A program made the position numbers and the translations under genes. The notes below the pieces were generated by a model. The model saw nothing but the letters and a program-made list of their open reading frames with translations. It was not told the origin of the DNA and searched no databases. A stretch of 64,000 nt of DNA from Shewanella sp. Isolate11 (GTDB lineage: Bacteria > Pseudomonadota > Gammaproteobacteria > Enterobacterales > Shewanellaceae). This document shows, piece by piece, positions 9,301 through 17,431 of this stretch; position 1 is the stretch's first letter; the number at the start of each line of letters is the position of its first letter. The stretch covers positions 1,092,587-1,156,586 of the forward strand of contig NZ_JAKEVF010000001.1 of assembly GCF_022398315.1 (NCBI RefSeq). Direction: 5' to 3'.

Positions 9301-9372
9301 GAGCAGTTAGGTAGCCGAATCGATATTATCAAAACCGCCTCGGGTAGCCGAATCGAATTGGCCTTGCCTTAA
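6316..9372 (+). CDS. sbcC: Exonuclease SbcCD, ATPase subunit SbcC
   Basis: A 1018-residue Rad50-type SMC-like ATPase that partners SbcD. It has a Walker A GPTGSGKT at residues 35-42. A very long Gln-rich coiled coil (about 180-850) is interrupted by the zinc-hook CPVCG near the middle. The C-terminal ATPase half carries the signature LSGGESFMAALS and the Walker B region DTLFIDEGFGSLD. The many CAG/CAA codons of the coiled coil give the gene a repetitive look, but it is intact and close to the E. coli length (1048 aa). Confidence 0.97.
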   Translation: MRPLSLEMVAFGPFAAKQKVDFNALGKNPLFLINGPTGSGKTTILDAICFALYGKTTGDEREGAQMRCDMADDELLTEVSFTFELGDRCYHIRRVPEQPRAKKSGEGFTVHKPEAQLTRIETDGSETLLVAAKVSEATAQIEQFTGLDVDQFRQVMVLPQGKFRELLMADSKAREKIFSQLFQTHIYRKIEDKLKFQAAGIKKEVEAMRHRRDGILDGAELENDEALSRELESLTPQLEHANQQKQAIDKQVIIATQQLEQANQLADEFNALELLKATAKDLAGQKQQIDDKQDKFRLAQAAKQLQVVYQSVSARKQEYNEAQTQLQAAQAQYTQSIENLNKTQVAIAELPALETQLQTSLNLLQQHQARLPQLQQLEQLKQGVAQSDQLLQQAAKQGQQLKGQLQQLNHQQQDAQKQLPALKAQSEQQLPLQQQLSEIKLQIKLFTQWQTAQFEIDAIELKLAKAKAHGAELKAQHLQHQQYSQQLQLRWHQGQAALLAAKLSPGDACPVCGSVEHPNLAQSEHDIPSDEAREVAQLQESNALTELNQARSDYRILQQSLTHAQQRQHEVAEQVKDIDKLTLEQLESKQAQLQHGFEQANKAQQQVTEIELSLSQWQSQLEQLNQQLEQDREQYRQLEKSHSSALGQLQHLQQAIPAELHDLASLEQEIAKVDKLASTQREQINSLRQQHQQAEQQAATAKANFESNKQSASRAQSQLTLANDEFNQQLTQSKFASEQAFKSAIITDDEAVNLEQQIKHYEQQCISNQANIKQLTDKLKDKALPDVDKLTQHKTELVEQQQSQLSQWQQLSGRMRQLEQTRQQLKELDVKAAKLEGQYAVVGTLSDVANGNTGNKISLQRFVLSVLLDDVLLEASQRLQLMSKGRYRLLRKEDRAKGNKASGLELEVEDAYTAKVRSVATLSGGESFMAALSMALGLSDVVQAYAGGIKLDTLFIDEGFGSLDQDSLELAIRTLMDLQSAGRMVGVISHVSEMKEQLGSRIDIIKTASGSRIELALP

Positions 9373-9443
9373 ATTATCGGCCATAGAGTTTAAACAAACT
9401 TTAATTCAACACAACATGGCTATTTATTGTAAAAATGAATAAT

Positions 9444-9472
9444 AAAACCTGCTGAATTTACAGGTTTTTTTA
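9444..9472 (+). terminator. Rho-independent terminator after sbcDC
   Basis: Stem AAACCTG/CAGGTTT with a 9-base loop and a run of T. The rest of the roughly 300-bp gap up to the M23 gene is AT-rich and shows no other feature I can support. Confidence 0.85.
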
Positions 9473-9678
9473 TGTTTTAAGGTCGACTTATCTATAGTTT
9501 AAATACTTAAGTTGTGATCCATGCGATTAATTTGTGCGATGGATCTTTTGTAAATTGGCTATTTTTTGATATAAAAGAGCATCGACCTCCCTGCCACTGG
9601 CGCTTTTGGGGGAAATGATCACTAAGTTATCGAAAATTGAGGCATAGGTTGCGTCAGAGTAAAAATTTTTTTTCCAAT

Positions 9679-10935
9679 ATGTCTCCATCTCGTATATTGA
9701 TGTTACCTCCGCTACACAAAAAGCTCTTGCTTGGTGTGGGTATGCTTGTCGGTATCTCACTGTTAATGCCAACTGATAGAGTGAACTCACCTCAGCGGAT
9801 CCCCGTTGCACTGGATGTAGAATCATTTGTAACTAGCTTTACAGCTGATGATAGTCTGCAAATAGACGCTAACCTTGCTGATTTTCAACGAACCATAGTT
9901 AAAGGCGACACTTTGAGTGCGCTGTTTGTTGAGGCCAATGTTGATCAACAAACCATGTATCGCGTGCTCGAGGCCGACCTCAACATTCTGGCGCTTGATA
10001 CCCTGATGCCGGGTAACCAGATCCGCTTTTGGCTGGATGACAGCGGCGAGTTGCAAAAACTTGAGCTCTACTTTAGCGCTGCTCGCCAAGTGGTGTTCAG
10101 CCGCTATGAAGAAGGGGGCTTTAAAGTTGATGAGATTAATGTTGAAGGTATCTGGCAAAATCGGGCGTTAACGGGTGAGATTCAAGGCTCTTTCTATCTA
10201 TCGGCTCAACATATTGGATTGAATGCTGGAGAAATCCAACGCATTGAATCACTACTTAAAGAAAAGCTCAATTTTTCCCGTGATTTACGTGCAGGAGACC
10301 AATTCTCTGTATTGATCAGCGAGCAATATATTGATGGTGAGATGACGGGCAATAGCGACATTTTAGGGGTGATGATCCAACGAGGTAGCAGCAGCATTAA
10401 TGCCTATCAAAACAGCGATGGTAACTTTTATGATGAGCAGGGCCGTAGCTTAGCCAGAGCATTCCAGCGTATTCCTCTACAGCGAAATTATCGTATCAGT
10501 TCCAGTTTTAATCGTCATCGTCATCATCCTGTCACCGGACGTACTGCGCCACATAATGGCACTGACTTTGCCACGCCTATTGGCACTAAAATAGTCGCTC
10601 CAGGTGATGGTATAGTGACTATGGTGACCGATCATAGGTATGCCGGTAAGTACGTGGTGATCGATCACGGCAGCAAATACCGTACTCGTTATCTGCATTT
10701 GTCTAAAGCCTTGGTGCATAAAGGTCAGCGTGTTTCACGTGGACAGGTTATTGCGCTTTCTGGCAAAACTGGTCGCATTACTGGGCCACACTTACACTAT
10801 GAATTCCATGTTAACGGTCGTCCCGTGGATCCGATGAAAGCCAATATTCCTATGGCAAGCACCCTGTCAAAGCAGCAGATGCAGGAATTTAGCCAATTGG
10901 TGAAAGTGCGCAAGATGATGATGGGACAGGTATAA
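9679..10935 (+). CDS. mepM: M23 murein DD-endopeptidase (MepM/YebA-like)
   Basis: About 418 residues. The family cuts D-Ala-mDAP cross-links in the periplasm to permit cell-wall growth. An N-terminal membrane anchor (LLLGVGMLVGISLLMP) is followed by a LysM/OapA-like part (IVKGDTLSALFVEANV). The C-terminal LytM domain has the zinc ligands: PHNGTDFATPIGT and GPHLHYEFHVNGRPVDP. The start is uncertain: ATG at 9679, ATG at 9700 or a TTG at 9637 are all in frame and none has a strong ribosome binding site. The next gene is convergent. Confidence 0.9.
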   Translation: MSPSRILMLPPLHKKLLLGVGMLVGISLLMPTDRVNSPQRIPVALDVESFVTSFTADDSLQIDANLADFQRTIVKGDTLSALFVEANVDQQTMYRVLEADLNILALDTLMPGNQIRFWLDDSGELQKLELYFSAARQVVFSRYEEGGFKVDEINVEGIWQNRALTGEIQGSFYLSAQHIGLNAGEIQRIESLLKEKLNFSRDLRAGDQFSVLISEQYIDGEMTGNSDILGVMIQRGSSSINAYQNSDGNFYDEQGRSLARAFQRIPLQRNYRISSSFNRHRHHPVTGRTAPHNGTDFATPIGTKIVAPGDGIVTMVTDHRYAGKYVVIDHGSKYRTRYLHLSKALVHKGQRVSRGQVIALSGKTGRITGPHLHYEFHVNGRPVDPMKANIPMASTLSKQQMQEFSQLVKVRKMMMGQV

Positions 10936-10964
10936 AGTTAAAACATGTTATTAAATCAATTTAA

Positions 10965-11459
10965 TTAGTCTTCAAGCTCAAGCATGGTAAGCCAGAGCCG
11001 TAAATCGAATTCTAATTGGTGGTAATCGCCCTGCATATGGCAGCAAAGTTGATAAAAAGCCTTGTTATGATCTTTCTCTTTCAAATGTGCCAGTTCATGG
11101 ACCACGACCATACGCAATAAGGGTTCTGGCACTTGTCTGAGTTTCGACGAAATACGGATTTCATTTTTTGACTTGGTTTTACCACCATGATTTTTAGCAA
11201 TATAGCTGTGTAAGCCCAGCGCCTGCTTCTTTAGAGTGATCTTATCGTCGTACAAGACTTTGTTTAGGGGCGAAGACTTTTTAAGGTAACGGTTTTTCAG
11301 TGCTATGGTGTAGTCATACAGGGCTTTATCGCTGCGGATATCGTGAATATCAGGATAACGTTTTTCCATTACCGCTCTGAGGCGATTTTCACTGATCAGT
11401 GTCTGTACCTGAGCGAGAATTTCGCTGCTGTAACCTTGAAGGTAGGGAAGTGTATTCAT
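10965..11459 (-). CDS. YgjP-like zinc metallopeptidase (DUF45)
   Basis: A 164-residue cytoplasmic protein of the YgjP-like/SprT-related metallopeptidase group. The zinc motif is complete in VVHELAHLKEKDHNKAF: HExxH plus a third His in the KDHNKAF segment. It is convergent with mepM and 42 bp downstream of the DUF3010 gene, separated from it by a hairpin terminator. The substrate is unknown. Confidence 0.85.
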   Translation of the reverse strand: MNTLPYLQGYSSEILAQVQTLISENRLRAVMEKRYPDIHDIRSDKALYDYTIALKNRYLKKSSPLNKVLYDDKITLKKQALGLHSYIAKNHGGKTKSKNEIRISSKLRQVPEPLLRMVVVHELAHLKEKDHNKAFYQLCCHMQGDYHQLEFDLRLWLTMLELED

Positions 11460-11468
11460 ACTTAATTT

Positions 11469-11490
11469 CGCTGGGGAAGGCTCCCCAGCG
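11469..11490 (-). terminator. Hairpin terminator after the DUF3010 gene
   Basis: Stem CGCTGGGGA/TCCCCAGCG with a 4-base loop. On the minus strand it is followed by AAATTAAG rather than a T-run, so strength is uncertain. Confidence 0.6.
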
Positions 11491-11501
11491 TTAAACGACC
11501 G

Positions 11502-11942
11502 CTAGTCTGCTTTAGCAAAAATGTGCTTGTTTTGTAGGGTATAAGCAACTTCGAAAGCGCTTTTTTGAAAACGTTTAAGATCTAAGCCTTCGAAATCGAC
11601 CATAGGTGGATTACGTTTCAGTTGCTCTTTAATGGTTTGCGGTGAAATAAGCTGTACTGGCAAACCACAAAGTTGAATCGCGGTTTCCATTTTAAAACTG
11701 GTGGCACTGCCGGCTAATTTACCTTTTTGCTCTCGCTCAATCACTGCGACTTCATCGACTTTGTAATCCTGCATCAGCTTGCAAAAGGCAAAGTGAAATT
11801 CTTTAATCGACTCTGTTTTGGCTGAATTCGAGATGGTCAACGCACGAGAACGGCATTCAGGCATGTTAAAAGTATCGCCTTCATAACTTAATAAACTGAT
11901 GATGGCTTCGCCACCTTTTAACTCAACGCCACAAACTCTCAT
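11502..11942 (-). CDS. DUF3010 family protein
   Basis: A 146-residue soluble protein that matches, by memory, the DUF3010 family found in Shewanella and Vibrio. The start MRVCGVELKGGEAIISLL and the later VDEVAVIEREQKGKLAG and FKMETAIQLCG segments suggest an RNase H-like/RuvC-like alpha-beta fold, but no catalytic role is established. It stands alone between the DEAD-box helicase and the YgjP-like gene, all on the minus strand. Confidence 0.7.
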   Translation of the reverse strand: MRVCGVELKGGEAIISLLSYEGDTFNMPECRSRALTISNSAKTESIKEFHFAFCKLMQDYKVDEVAVIEREQKGKLAGSATSFKMETAIQLCGLPVQLISPQTIKEQLKRNPPMVDFEGLDLKRFQKSAFEVAYTLQNKHIFAKAD

Positions 11943-12053
11943 GATAAACCTAATATAAAAAAACAGATGGCGTTTATTGTAACCTTAAATGGACAATTGA
12001 GCAGTAGTTAGCGCAATAAATTCATCGAGAAAGCTTCAATAACGCAAAAAGCA

Positions 12054-12084
12054 AGGCGCCCGCTTATGTTATAAGCGGGCGCCT
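12054..12084 (-). terminator. Strong hairpin terminator after the DEAD-box helicase gene
   Basis: A GC-rich stem AGGCGCCCGCTTAT/ATAAGCGGGCGCCT with almost no loop. On the minus strand it is followed by a T-rich tract (TGCTTTTTGC). Confidence 0.75.
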
Positions 12085-12120
12085 GATAGACTTAAGCGAT
12101 GACTCGTCAGAGTCGTAGGC

Positions 12121-13464
12121 TTACTCTTCCGGCGTATCTTGCAATTTAGATTTGGGTTTTCGCAGCATAGGCGCATCACCCACATCGACTCCTGTAATAA
12201 ATCGCTTATCTCGGTTGGCCTTAGGCTTAGCTGAGGATTTTGCTTTCGCCTTGTTAGTTTCAGCCTTAGTGTTTTTTGCTTTACTCTGTTTGGGTGTTTT
12301 TACCTTAGGTTTTAAACCGCTGAATTTAGGTTTTAATCCTTCTATCTCGCTCAGCTCGAAGTTTTTACGCAAAAATAGCTGTACCTGCTTGAAGTTGTCC
12401 CAATCTTTAGGGCCAACAAGGGAAATAGCATCCCCTTTTGCGCCTGCACGACCAGTTCGGCCAATGCGGTGAATATATTCTTCAGCCAGTTTTGGCATAT
12501 CGAAGTTGATCACTAACGAGACATTTAGCAGATCTAGGCCACGAGAGGCCACGTCAGTTGTCACTAATATTTGCTGCTGTCCACGGCTAAATTGATCCAT
12601 GATCTGGTTTCGTGCTGCCTGTTTTAGTTCACCGCTTAATGATGCCGTGCTGTAACCCTGTTCGGCCAATTTAGTGGCTAACCTGTCGGTGTCACTGCGG
12701 GTGGCGGTGAAGATAATAACTTGTTTTTGTTGATCTTGTTTTAGCAGTGCCAGTAATAGCTGTTCTTTATGGTCAAGATGATCACACAGGTAAACTTTTT
12801 GGCTAATGTCCTGGTTTTCAACATGAGAGGCACCAATGGCGACATGCTCAGGATCTTTTAATAACTCGGCGGCAATATCGTTGATTTCACCGTGATCTAG
12901 CGTGGCTGAAAACATTAACGTTTGACGGCGTTTATGATCGGCTGCGCTATTGATGGCTTTTAGCTGCTCGGCAAAACCAAGATCCAGCATACGGTCGGCT
13001 TCATCCAAGATAAGCAATTCTAGACCGTTGAGATAAAGGTGATTTTGTTTAAGGTGATCGGCCAGACGACCAGGGGTTGCCACTACAAAGTGAGGATCTT
13101 TTGCTAGTGCTTTAGCCTGGTCGTTAAAGTTTTCACCACCCAAAATTTTCATCGCTTTATATTGGGTGTTAGCCACCAATAATCTGAGTTGGCTATAGAC
13201 TTGGGTCGCTAGCTCGCGAGTAGGTAATAAAATTAATACTCGAGGATCACGTTTACTCAGCGCCTTAGTGGCGATCACTCTTTGCATCGCAGGCAGCAAA
13301 AATGCCAAGGTTTTCCCTGAGCCAGTTTTAGAGGATGCCATCAGATCTCTTCCCGACAAACCCACAGGTATCGATTGCGCTTGGATCTCGGTTGGCGTTT
13401 CGATACCCATATGTTCAAGGCTAGTCAGTAGACGTTTATCGAGTGAAAAATCTGAAAATTGCAA
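12121..13464 (-). CDS. DEAD-box ATP-dependent RNA helicase
   Basis: A 447-residue RNA helicase that unwinds RNA duplexes, probably in ribosome assembly or mRNA turnover. All motifs are present in order: Q motif (GIETPTEIQAQSIP), motif I SSKTGSGKT, Ia PTRELATQ, II LDEADRMLD, III FSATLD, V TTDVASRGLD and VI HRIGRTGRAG. A Lys/Ala-rich basic tail (about 375-447) probably contacts RNA. The start is a TTG at 13464 with GGAGCAC about 7 bases upstream. It could be SrmB- or RhlE-like; I do not assign a symbol. Confidence 0.93.
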   Translation of the reverse strand: MQFSDFSLDKRLLTSLEHMGIETPTEIQAQSIPVGLSGRDLMASSKTGSGKTLAFLLPAMQRVIATKALSKRDPRVLILLPTRELATQVYSQLRLLVANTQYKAMKILGGENFNDQAKALAKDPHFVVATPGRLADHLKQNHLYLNGLELLILDEADRMLDLGFAEQLKAINSAADHKRRQTLMFSATLDHGEINDIAAELLKDPEHVAIGASHVENQDISQKVYLCDHLDHKEQLLLALLKQDQQKQVIIFTATRSDTDRLATKLAEQGYSTASLSGELKQAARNQIMDQFSRGQQQILVTTDVASRGLDLLNVSLVINFDMPKLAEEYIHRIGRTGRAGAKGDAISLVGPKDWDNFKQVQLFLRKNFELSEIEGLKPKFSGLKPKVKTPKQSKAKNTKAETNKAKAKSSAKPKANRDKRFITGVDVGDAPMLRKPKSKLQDTPEE

Positions 13465-13599
13465 AGGTGTGCTCCAATATTATCCTAGGGCGGCATTATA
13501 CAACGACTTAGGCATTTCAGCCATTGGCTTTGGCGTAGAACTCAGGTCTAGCCCCGTGATTTTCTGCTGAGATGGTATGGGTAAAGAATGTGACTAATA

Positions 13600-13829
13600 A
13601 ACCTGAGCTCTAGATAAGCAGAGCCGCTGAATAGGCATCTTTGCGTGCCTTTCTGCGTTGCTCTGCCTAACCATAGCTCGCTATGGTGTACGACAGAGCG
13701 CCTTGATATGCTCAAAAATCTGCGCATTCAGTCAGGAAATAGACTTTCCTTTTCGAACTAATCCTTTATGGCATTGAATTTGCTTGTTAAATTTAGATTT
13801 TCCGACACTCGTTATCCCGAGTTCAGGTT
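13600..13829. repeat. Dispersed MITE-like repeat, copy B (complete)
   Basis: A 230-bp non-coding element. It starts AACCTGAGCTC..GATAA and ends TTATC..GAGTTCAGGTT, an imperfect inverted terminal repeat of about 20 bp. The flanks show AATA on both sides, a possible 4-bp target duplication. The left 75 bases recur inverted at 1-76, and both ends recur at 28635-28757. It fills most of the gap between the helicase and the patatin gene. Confidence 0.8.
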
Positions 13830-13940
13830 AATAAGGCAATTAACAGCTCAGCAAAAAATATCATTAGTTTGCTGCTGAGAGGTTAACTTTGGCATAAGAT
13901 GAACTCATAGTGGTTTAAGGATTTATTGGAGAGCAAATCC

Positions 13941-14888
13941 ATGGCAACAATTGGCATCGCCCTAGGTAGTGGCGCGGCAAAAGGATGGGCGCATATAGGC
14001 GTGTTAAATGAACTGGCAAAGATGGGCATTAAGCCAGATAAGGTGGCTGGTTGCTCTATTGGTGCCATTGTCGGTGCAGCCTATGCTCAGGATAAACTGC
14101 CGGAATTGCAGCAGTGGGTCAGCAGTTTTTCTAGTTGGGATGTACTAGGCTTGATGGATTTGAGCTGGCGCAAAGGTGGCTTGATTGGTGGCGATAGAGT
14201 GTTTGATGTGATGCAGCAGCATATTGGCGATCTTAATATCGAACAGATGAATTTACCTTTCGCCGCCGTTGCTACCGATCTCTATAGTGGTCAGGAGATC
14301 TGGTTTAAGCAGGGAAATTTGCGGCATGCGGTGCGAGCTTCTTGTTCTATGCCGGGGATTTTACCTCCGGTTAAGATAGGTGAACGTTGGTTGGTCGATG
14401 GTGCGGTTGTGAATCCAGTTCCTGTTTCTGTTAGCCGGGCGATGGGCGTCGATTTAGTGATTGCGGTCGATTTGTATGGTCATCGTAAAACCCGTTTAGA
14501 ACAGATCCCAGTTTCGATATCATCGACTCAAGAGGTAGTCAGCGAAGAGGCTACTGAGGTAAAAGAGCAAAATCATGATGTTGGCTTTATGGATCTGCTC
14601 GCCAGAGGCCGAGAATATGTCTCTGGATTAACCGATAAGTTTTCTTTGGGCAATAAAACGCAACCGGGCATGTTAGCTGTGATGTCACAATCAATGGATA
14701 TCCTTGAGCAGCGCCATAAGCGGATTCGTCTGATGGGCGATCCTCCAGAGTTATTGATTACGCCTAATGTGGCAGATATTGGCACCATGGAGTTTCATCA
14801 TGCTGACGAAGCCATCGCTGCGGGTGAGCAGGCTGTGAAACAAGTCGCTCACATAATTGAAGCGGTTTTTGCCGAACATAAAATCTAG
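13941..14888 (+). CDS. Patatin-like phospholipase (RssA family)
   Basis: A 315-residue patatin-like serine hydrolase. The oxyanion-hole loop is GSGAAKGWAHIG at the N-terminus, the nucleophile elbow is GCSIGA, and the catalytic Asp lies in VDGAVVNPVP. The order and spacing resemble the RssA/NTE group, which hydrolyses lysophospholipids or phospholipids. No signal peptide is seen, so it is probably cytoplasmic or membrane-associated. ATG at 13941 follows GGAGAG; the in-frame TTG at 13926 lies before that site. Confidence 0.88.
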   Translation: MATIGIALGSGAAKGWAHIGVLNELAKMGIKPDKVAGCSIGAIVGAAYAQDKLPELQQWVSSFSSWDVLGLMDLSWRKGGLIGGDRVFDVMQQHIGDLNIEQMNLPFAAVATDLYSGQEIWFKQGNLRHAVRASCSMPGILPPVKIGERWLVDGAVVNPVPVSVSRAMGVDLVIAVDLYGHRKTRLEQIPVSISSTQEVVSEEATEVKEQNHDVGFMDLLARGREYVSGLTDKFSLGNKTQPGMLAVMSQSMDILEQRHKRIRLMGDPPELLITPNVADIGTMEFHHADEAIAAGEQAVKQVAHIIEAVFAEHKI

Positions 14889-14893
14889 TGGTT

Positions 14894-14922
14894 TGCCCTT
14901 GGCTGCTTGTTAGCCAAGGGCA
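14894..14922 (+). terminator. Hairpin after the patatin-like gene
   Basis: A perfect 11-bp stem TGCCCTTGGCT/AGCCAAGGGCA with a 7-base loop directly after the stop codon. Followed by AGAAAAGTAAATTTT rather than a clean T-run. Confidence 0.6.
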
Positions 14923-15132
14923 GAAAAGTAAATTTTCAACTCATCTCGTTAGCTTAGTTATCGATAATTTGGTTGAACTCAGCGAATTACGTAACTTGGC
15001 TACACTTGTCCACAGTTTGTCCCAATTTTTTACCTCATCTAGCGCTGTTTTGACTGTCGGTCAAGGCAAGTTTTTACGTTTGGTGGCACAGATTGCACTA
15101 ATCTTTTGTCACAAAATTCCATCAGTAAAATC

Positions 15133-15146
15133 ATGATCTGGATCAA
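15133..15146 (+). promoter_or_regulatory. FNR/EtrA-like binding site upstream of nrdD
   Basis: ATGATCTGGATCAA matches the FNR consensus TTGATnnnnATCAA at nine of ten fixed positions. Centred about 40 bases before the likely transcription start around 15180, the position expected for class II activation in low oxygen. Confidence 0.65.
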
Positions 15147-15174
15147 TGTACTCTTAATCAGTTTGTAGCTTAAT

Positions 15175-15190
15175 GCGCTATATATTGTGT
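15175..15190 (+). promoter_or_regulatory. NrdR box 1 upstream of nrdD
   Basis: GCGCTATATATTGTGT resembles the NrdR palindrome ACACTATATATAGTGT. With box 2 it forms a tandem pair spaced 31 bp start to start (three helical turns), the arrangement known for NrdR repression. Confidence 0.85.
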
Positions 15191-15205
15191 TTTGGTATTT
15201 AATTA

Positions 15206-15221
15206 TCACTATATATGGTGT
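15206..15221 (+). promoter_or_regulatory. NrdR box 2 upstream of nrdD
   Basis: TCACTATATATGGTGT, the second and better-conserved NrdR box, 31 bp from the first. The nrdD start codon is 33 bp further on. Confidence 0.87.
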
Positions 15222-15254
15222 TTATTTAAACGTTACTTAGGGAGGTATTGAACA

Positions 15255-17372
15255 ATGCCAGTAGTTATTAAGCGGGATGGTTACCGCACGCCTTTTGACG
15301 AAACAAGGATTAGAGATGCAGTGGTCGCCGCTGCTAACTCAGCAGGTATTGATGATGTTACCTACGCAGCCCAAGTCGCCAGTCAAGTTACCCAAGCTTT
15401 AGCGCATCTGGAAGAAGTGGATATTCATGATCTACAAGATGCAGTTGAAAACCAATTGATGGAAGGGCCTTATAAGTCCCTTGCTCGTGTGTATATCGAA
15501 TATCGTCATGATAGAGATGTCCATCGCGAAGTCAGTAGTCGACTCAATCGCGATATTCGTGGTTTGGTTGAGCAGAGTAATGCTTCTTTATTAAATGAAA
15601 ATGCTAATAAAGACTCTAAGGTGATCCCGACTCAGCGCGATCTGTTAGCTGGTATTGTGGCTAAGCATTATGCTACTCGTCATATTTTGCCAAAGGATGT
15701 GGTGTCGGCTCATGAATCTGGCGAGATCCATTATCACGATCTTGATTACGCACCATTTTTCCCTATGTTTAACTGTATGCTGATCGATCTGTCCGGCATG
15801 TTGGTTCAGGGCTTTAAGATGGGTAACGCCGAGATTGAAACCCCTAAGTCGATTTCTACTGCGACAGCTGTGACCGCGCAAATTATCGCGCAAGTGGCCA
15901 GCCATATTTATGGTGGTACCACGATTAATCGTATCGATGAAGTGCTCGCACCGTTTGTGGCCAAAAGTTACGAAAAGCATTATCAAATTGCTCTCAAATG
16001 GAGTATCACTGACGCCAAAGCCTTTGCGACTCAGCAGACGGAAAAAGAGTGTCACGACGCATTCCAATCGCTTGAGTATGAAGTTAATACTCTGCATACC
16101 GCTAATGGACAAACCCCATTTGTGACCTTCGGTTTTGGTCTGGGGACTTCTTGGGAATCGCGTTTAATTCAAGAGTCGATGTTAAAAGTGCGTATGGCGG
16201 GACTGGGCAAGAACCGTAAAACGGCGGTATTCCCAAAACTGGTATTTGCGATCCGCGATGGCATTAACCATAAAGGCGGTGATTGTAACTACGATATCAA
16301 GCAGATGGCACTGAAATGCGCCAGCATGCGTATGTACCCCGATATCTTAAATTATGAGCAAGTCGAAAGAGTCACTGGCTCATTTAAGACCCCGATGGGA
16401 TGTCGCAGTTTCCTTGGTACTTATGAGGAAGAGGGCGAGTTGATCCATGAAGGCCGTAACAATTTAGGTGTAGTGAGTCTTAATTTGCCTCGTATGGCGC
16501 TTGAAGCTAAGGGCGATGAAGCCGAATTCTTTGCCATTTTAGATAAACGTCTAGTGGTGGCTCGCCGCGCACTCGATACGCGTATTGAACGTCTGCAAGG
16601 GGTAAAAGCCCGAGTCGCACCTATCCTTTATATGGAAGGCGCTTGTGGTGTTCGTCTTCGCGCTGACGATGATATCAGTGAGATTTTTAAAAATGGCCGT
16701 GCATCAATTTCGTTAGGCTATATTGGCTTACATGAAACGGTGAATGCACTTTATGGTACAAATACTCACCTGTTCGATAGTGAGCAGCTTCGTGCTAAAG
16801 CCATTGCGATTATCGAGTATCTAAAAGCAGCAACGATTCGCTGGCGTGAAGAGTCTGGTTATGGCTTTAGTCTGTACAGTACGCCAAGTGAGAACCTTTG
16901 TAGTCGTTTCTGTAAACTTGATACTAAGGCGTTCGGCGTGATTGATGGCGTAACCGACCGTGGTTATTACACCAACAGTTTCCATCTTGATGTCGAGAAG
17001 AAAGTGAATCCTTACGATAAGCTCGATTTCGAAATGCCATATCCGACTCTGACCAGTGGTGGTTTTATCTGCTACGGTGAGTATCCGAATATGCAGCACA
17101 ATATCGAAGCGCTAGAAAACGTATGGGATTACAGCTATAGCCGCGTGCCTTACTATGGTACCAACACCCCAATCGATGAATGTTATGACTGTGGTTATAC
17201 TGGCGAATTTAGTTGTACCAGCAAGGGCTTTACTTGTCCTAAATGTGGCAACCATGAACCAAGCCGAGTGTCGGTTACCCGTCGAGTCTGCGGCTATCTG
17301 GGTAGCCCTGATGCCAGGCCATTTAACTATGGTAAGCAGGAAGAAGTGAAACGCCGAGTAAAACATCTATAG
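15255..17372 (+). CDS. nrdD: Anaerobic ribonucleoside-triphosphate reductase NrdD
   Basis: A 705-residue glycyl-radical enzyme that makes dNTPs from NTPs without oxygen. An N-terminal ATP-cone (about 1-95: VVIKRDGYRTPFDETRIRDA) gives allosteric control. The C-terminal zinc site is visible as CYDCGYTGEF and CPKCGNHEP. The radical Gly lies in RRVCGYLG at residue 680, one off from E. coli Gly681. The start follows GGGAGGT. Upstream are two NrdR boxes and an FNR/EtrA-like site. The activase gene nrdG follows after a hairpin. Confidence 0.98.
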   Translation: MPVVIKRDGYRTPFDETRIRDAVVAAANSAGIDDVTYAAQVASQVTQALAHLEEVDIHDLQDAVENQLMEGPYKSLARVYIEYRHDRDVHREVSSRLNRDIRGLVEQSNASLLNENANKDSKVIPTQRDLLAGIVAKHYATRHILPKDVVSAHESGEIHYHDLDYAPFFPMFNCMLIDLSGMLVQGFKMGNAEIETPKSISTATAVTAQIIAQVASHIYGGTTINRIDEVLAPFVAKSYEKHYQIALKWSITDAKAFATQQTEKECHDAFQSLEYEVNTLHTANGQTPFVTFGFGLGTSWESRLIQESMLKVRMAGLGKNRKTAVFPKLVFAIRDGINHKGGDCNYDIKQMALKCASMRMYPDILNYEQVERVTGSFKTPMGCRSFLGTYEEEGELIHEGRNNLGVVSLNLPRMALEAKGDEAEFFAILDKRLVVARRALDTRIERLQGVKARVAPILYMEGACGVRLRADDDISEIFKNGRASISLGYIGLHETVNALYGTNTHLFDSEQLRAKAIAIIEYLKAATIRWREESGYGFSLYSTPSENLCSRFCKLDTKAFGVIDGVTDRGYYTNSFHLDVEKKVNPYDKLDFEMPYPTLTSGGFICYGEYPNMQHNIEALENVWDYSYSRVPYYGTNTPIDECYDCGYTGEFSCTSKGFTCPKCGNHEPSRVSVTRRVCGYLGSPDARPFNYGKQEEVKRRVKHL

Positions 17373-17389
17373 TCGGTAGTGAGAAAGCC

Positions 17390-17413
17390 AAGGCGCCTGT
17401 ATAGGCGCCTTTT
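17390..17413 (+). terminator. Hairpin between nrdD and nrdG
   Basis: AAGGCGCCT/AGGCGCCTT with a short T-run (TTTTG). It may attenuate rather than fully separate nrdG from nrdD, since nrdG starts only about 20 bp later and no distinct promoter is evident. Confidence 0.75.
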
Positions 17414-17431
17414 GTGTCAAAAAGGTAAAAG

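Noticed and set aside
9527..9826. 99-codon minus-strand frame overlapping the mepM start
   Set aside because: It overlaps the secretion/anchor region of a well-supported gene and lacks any known domain.
14888..15136. 82-codon frame after the patatin gene
   Set aside because: It runs through the hairpin and into the nrdD regulatory region; there is no ribosome binding site and no recognisable product.
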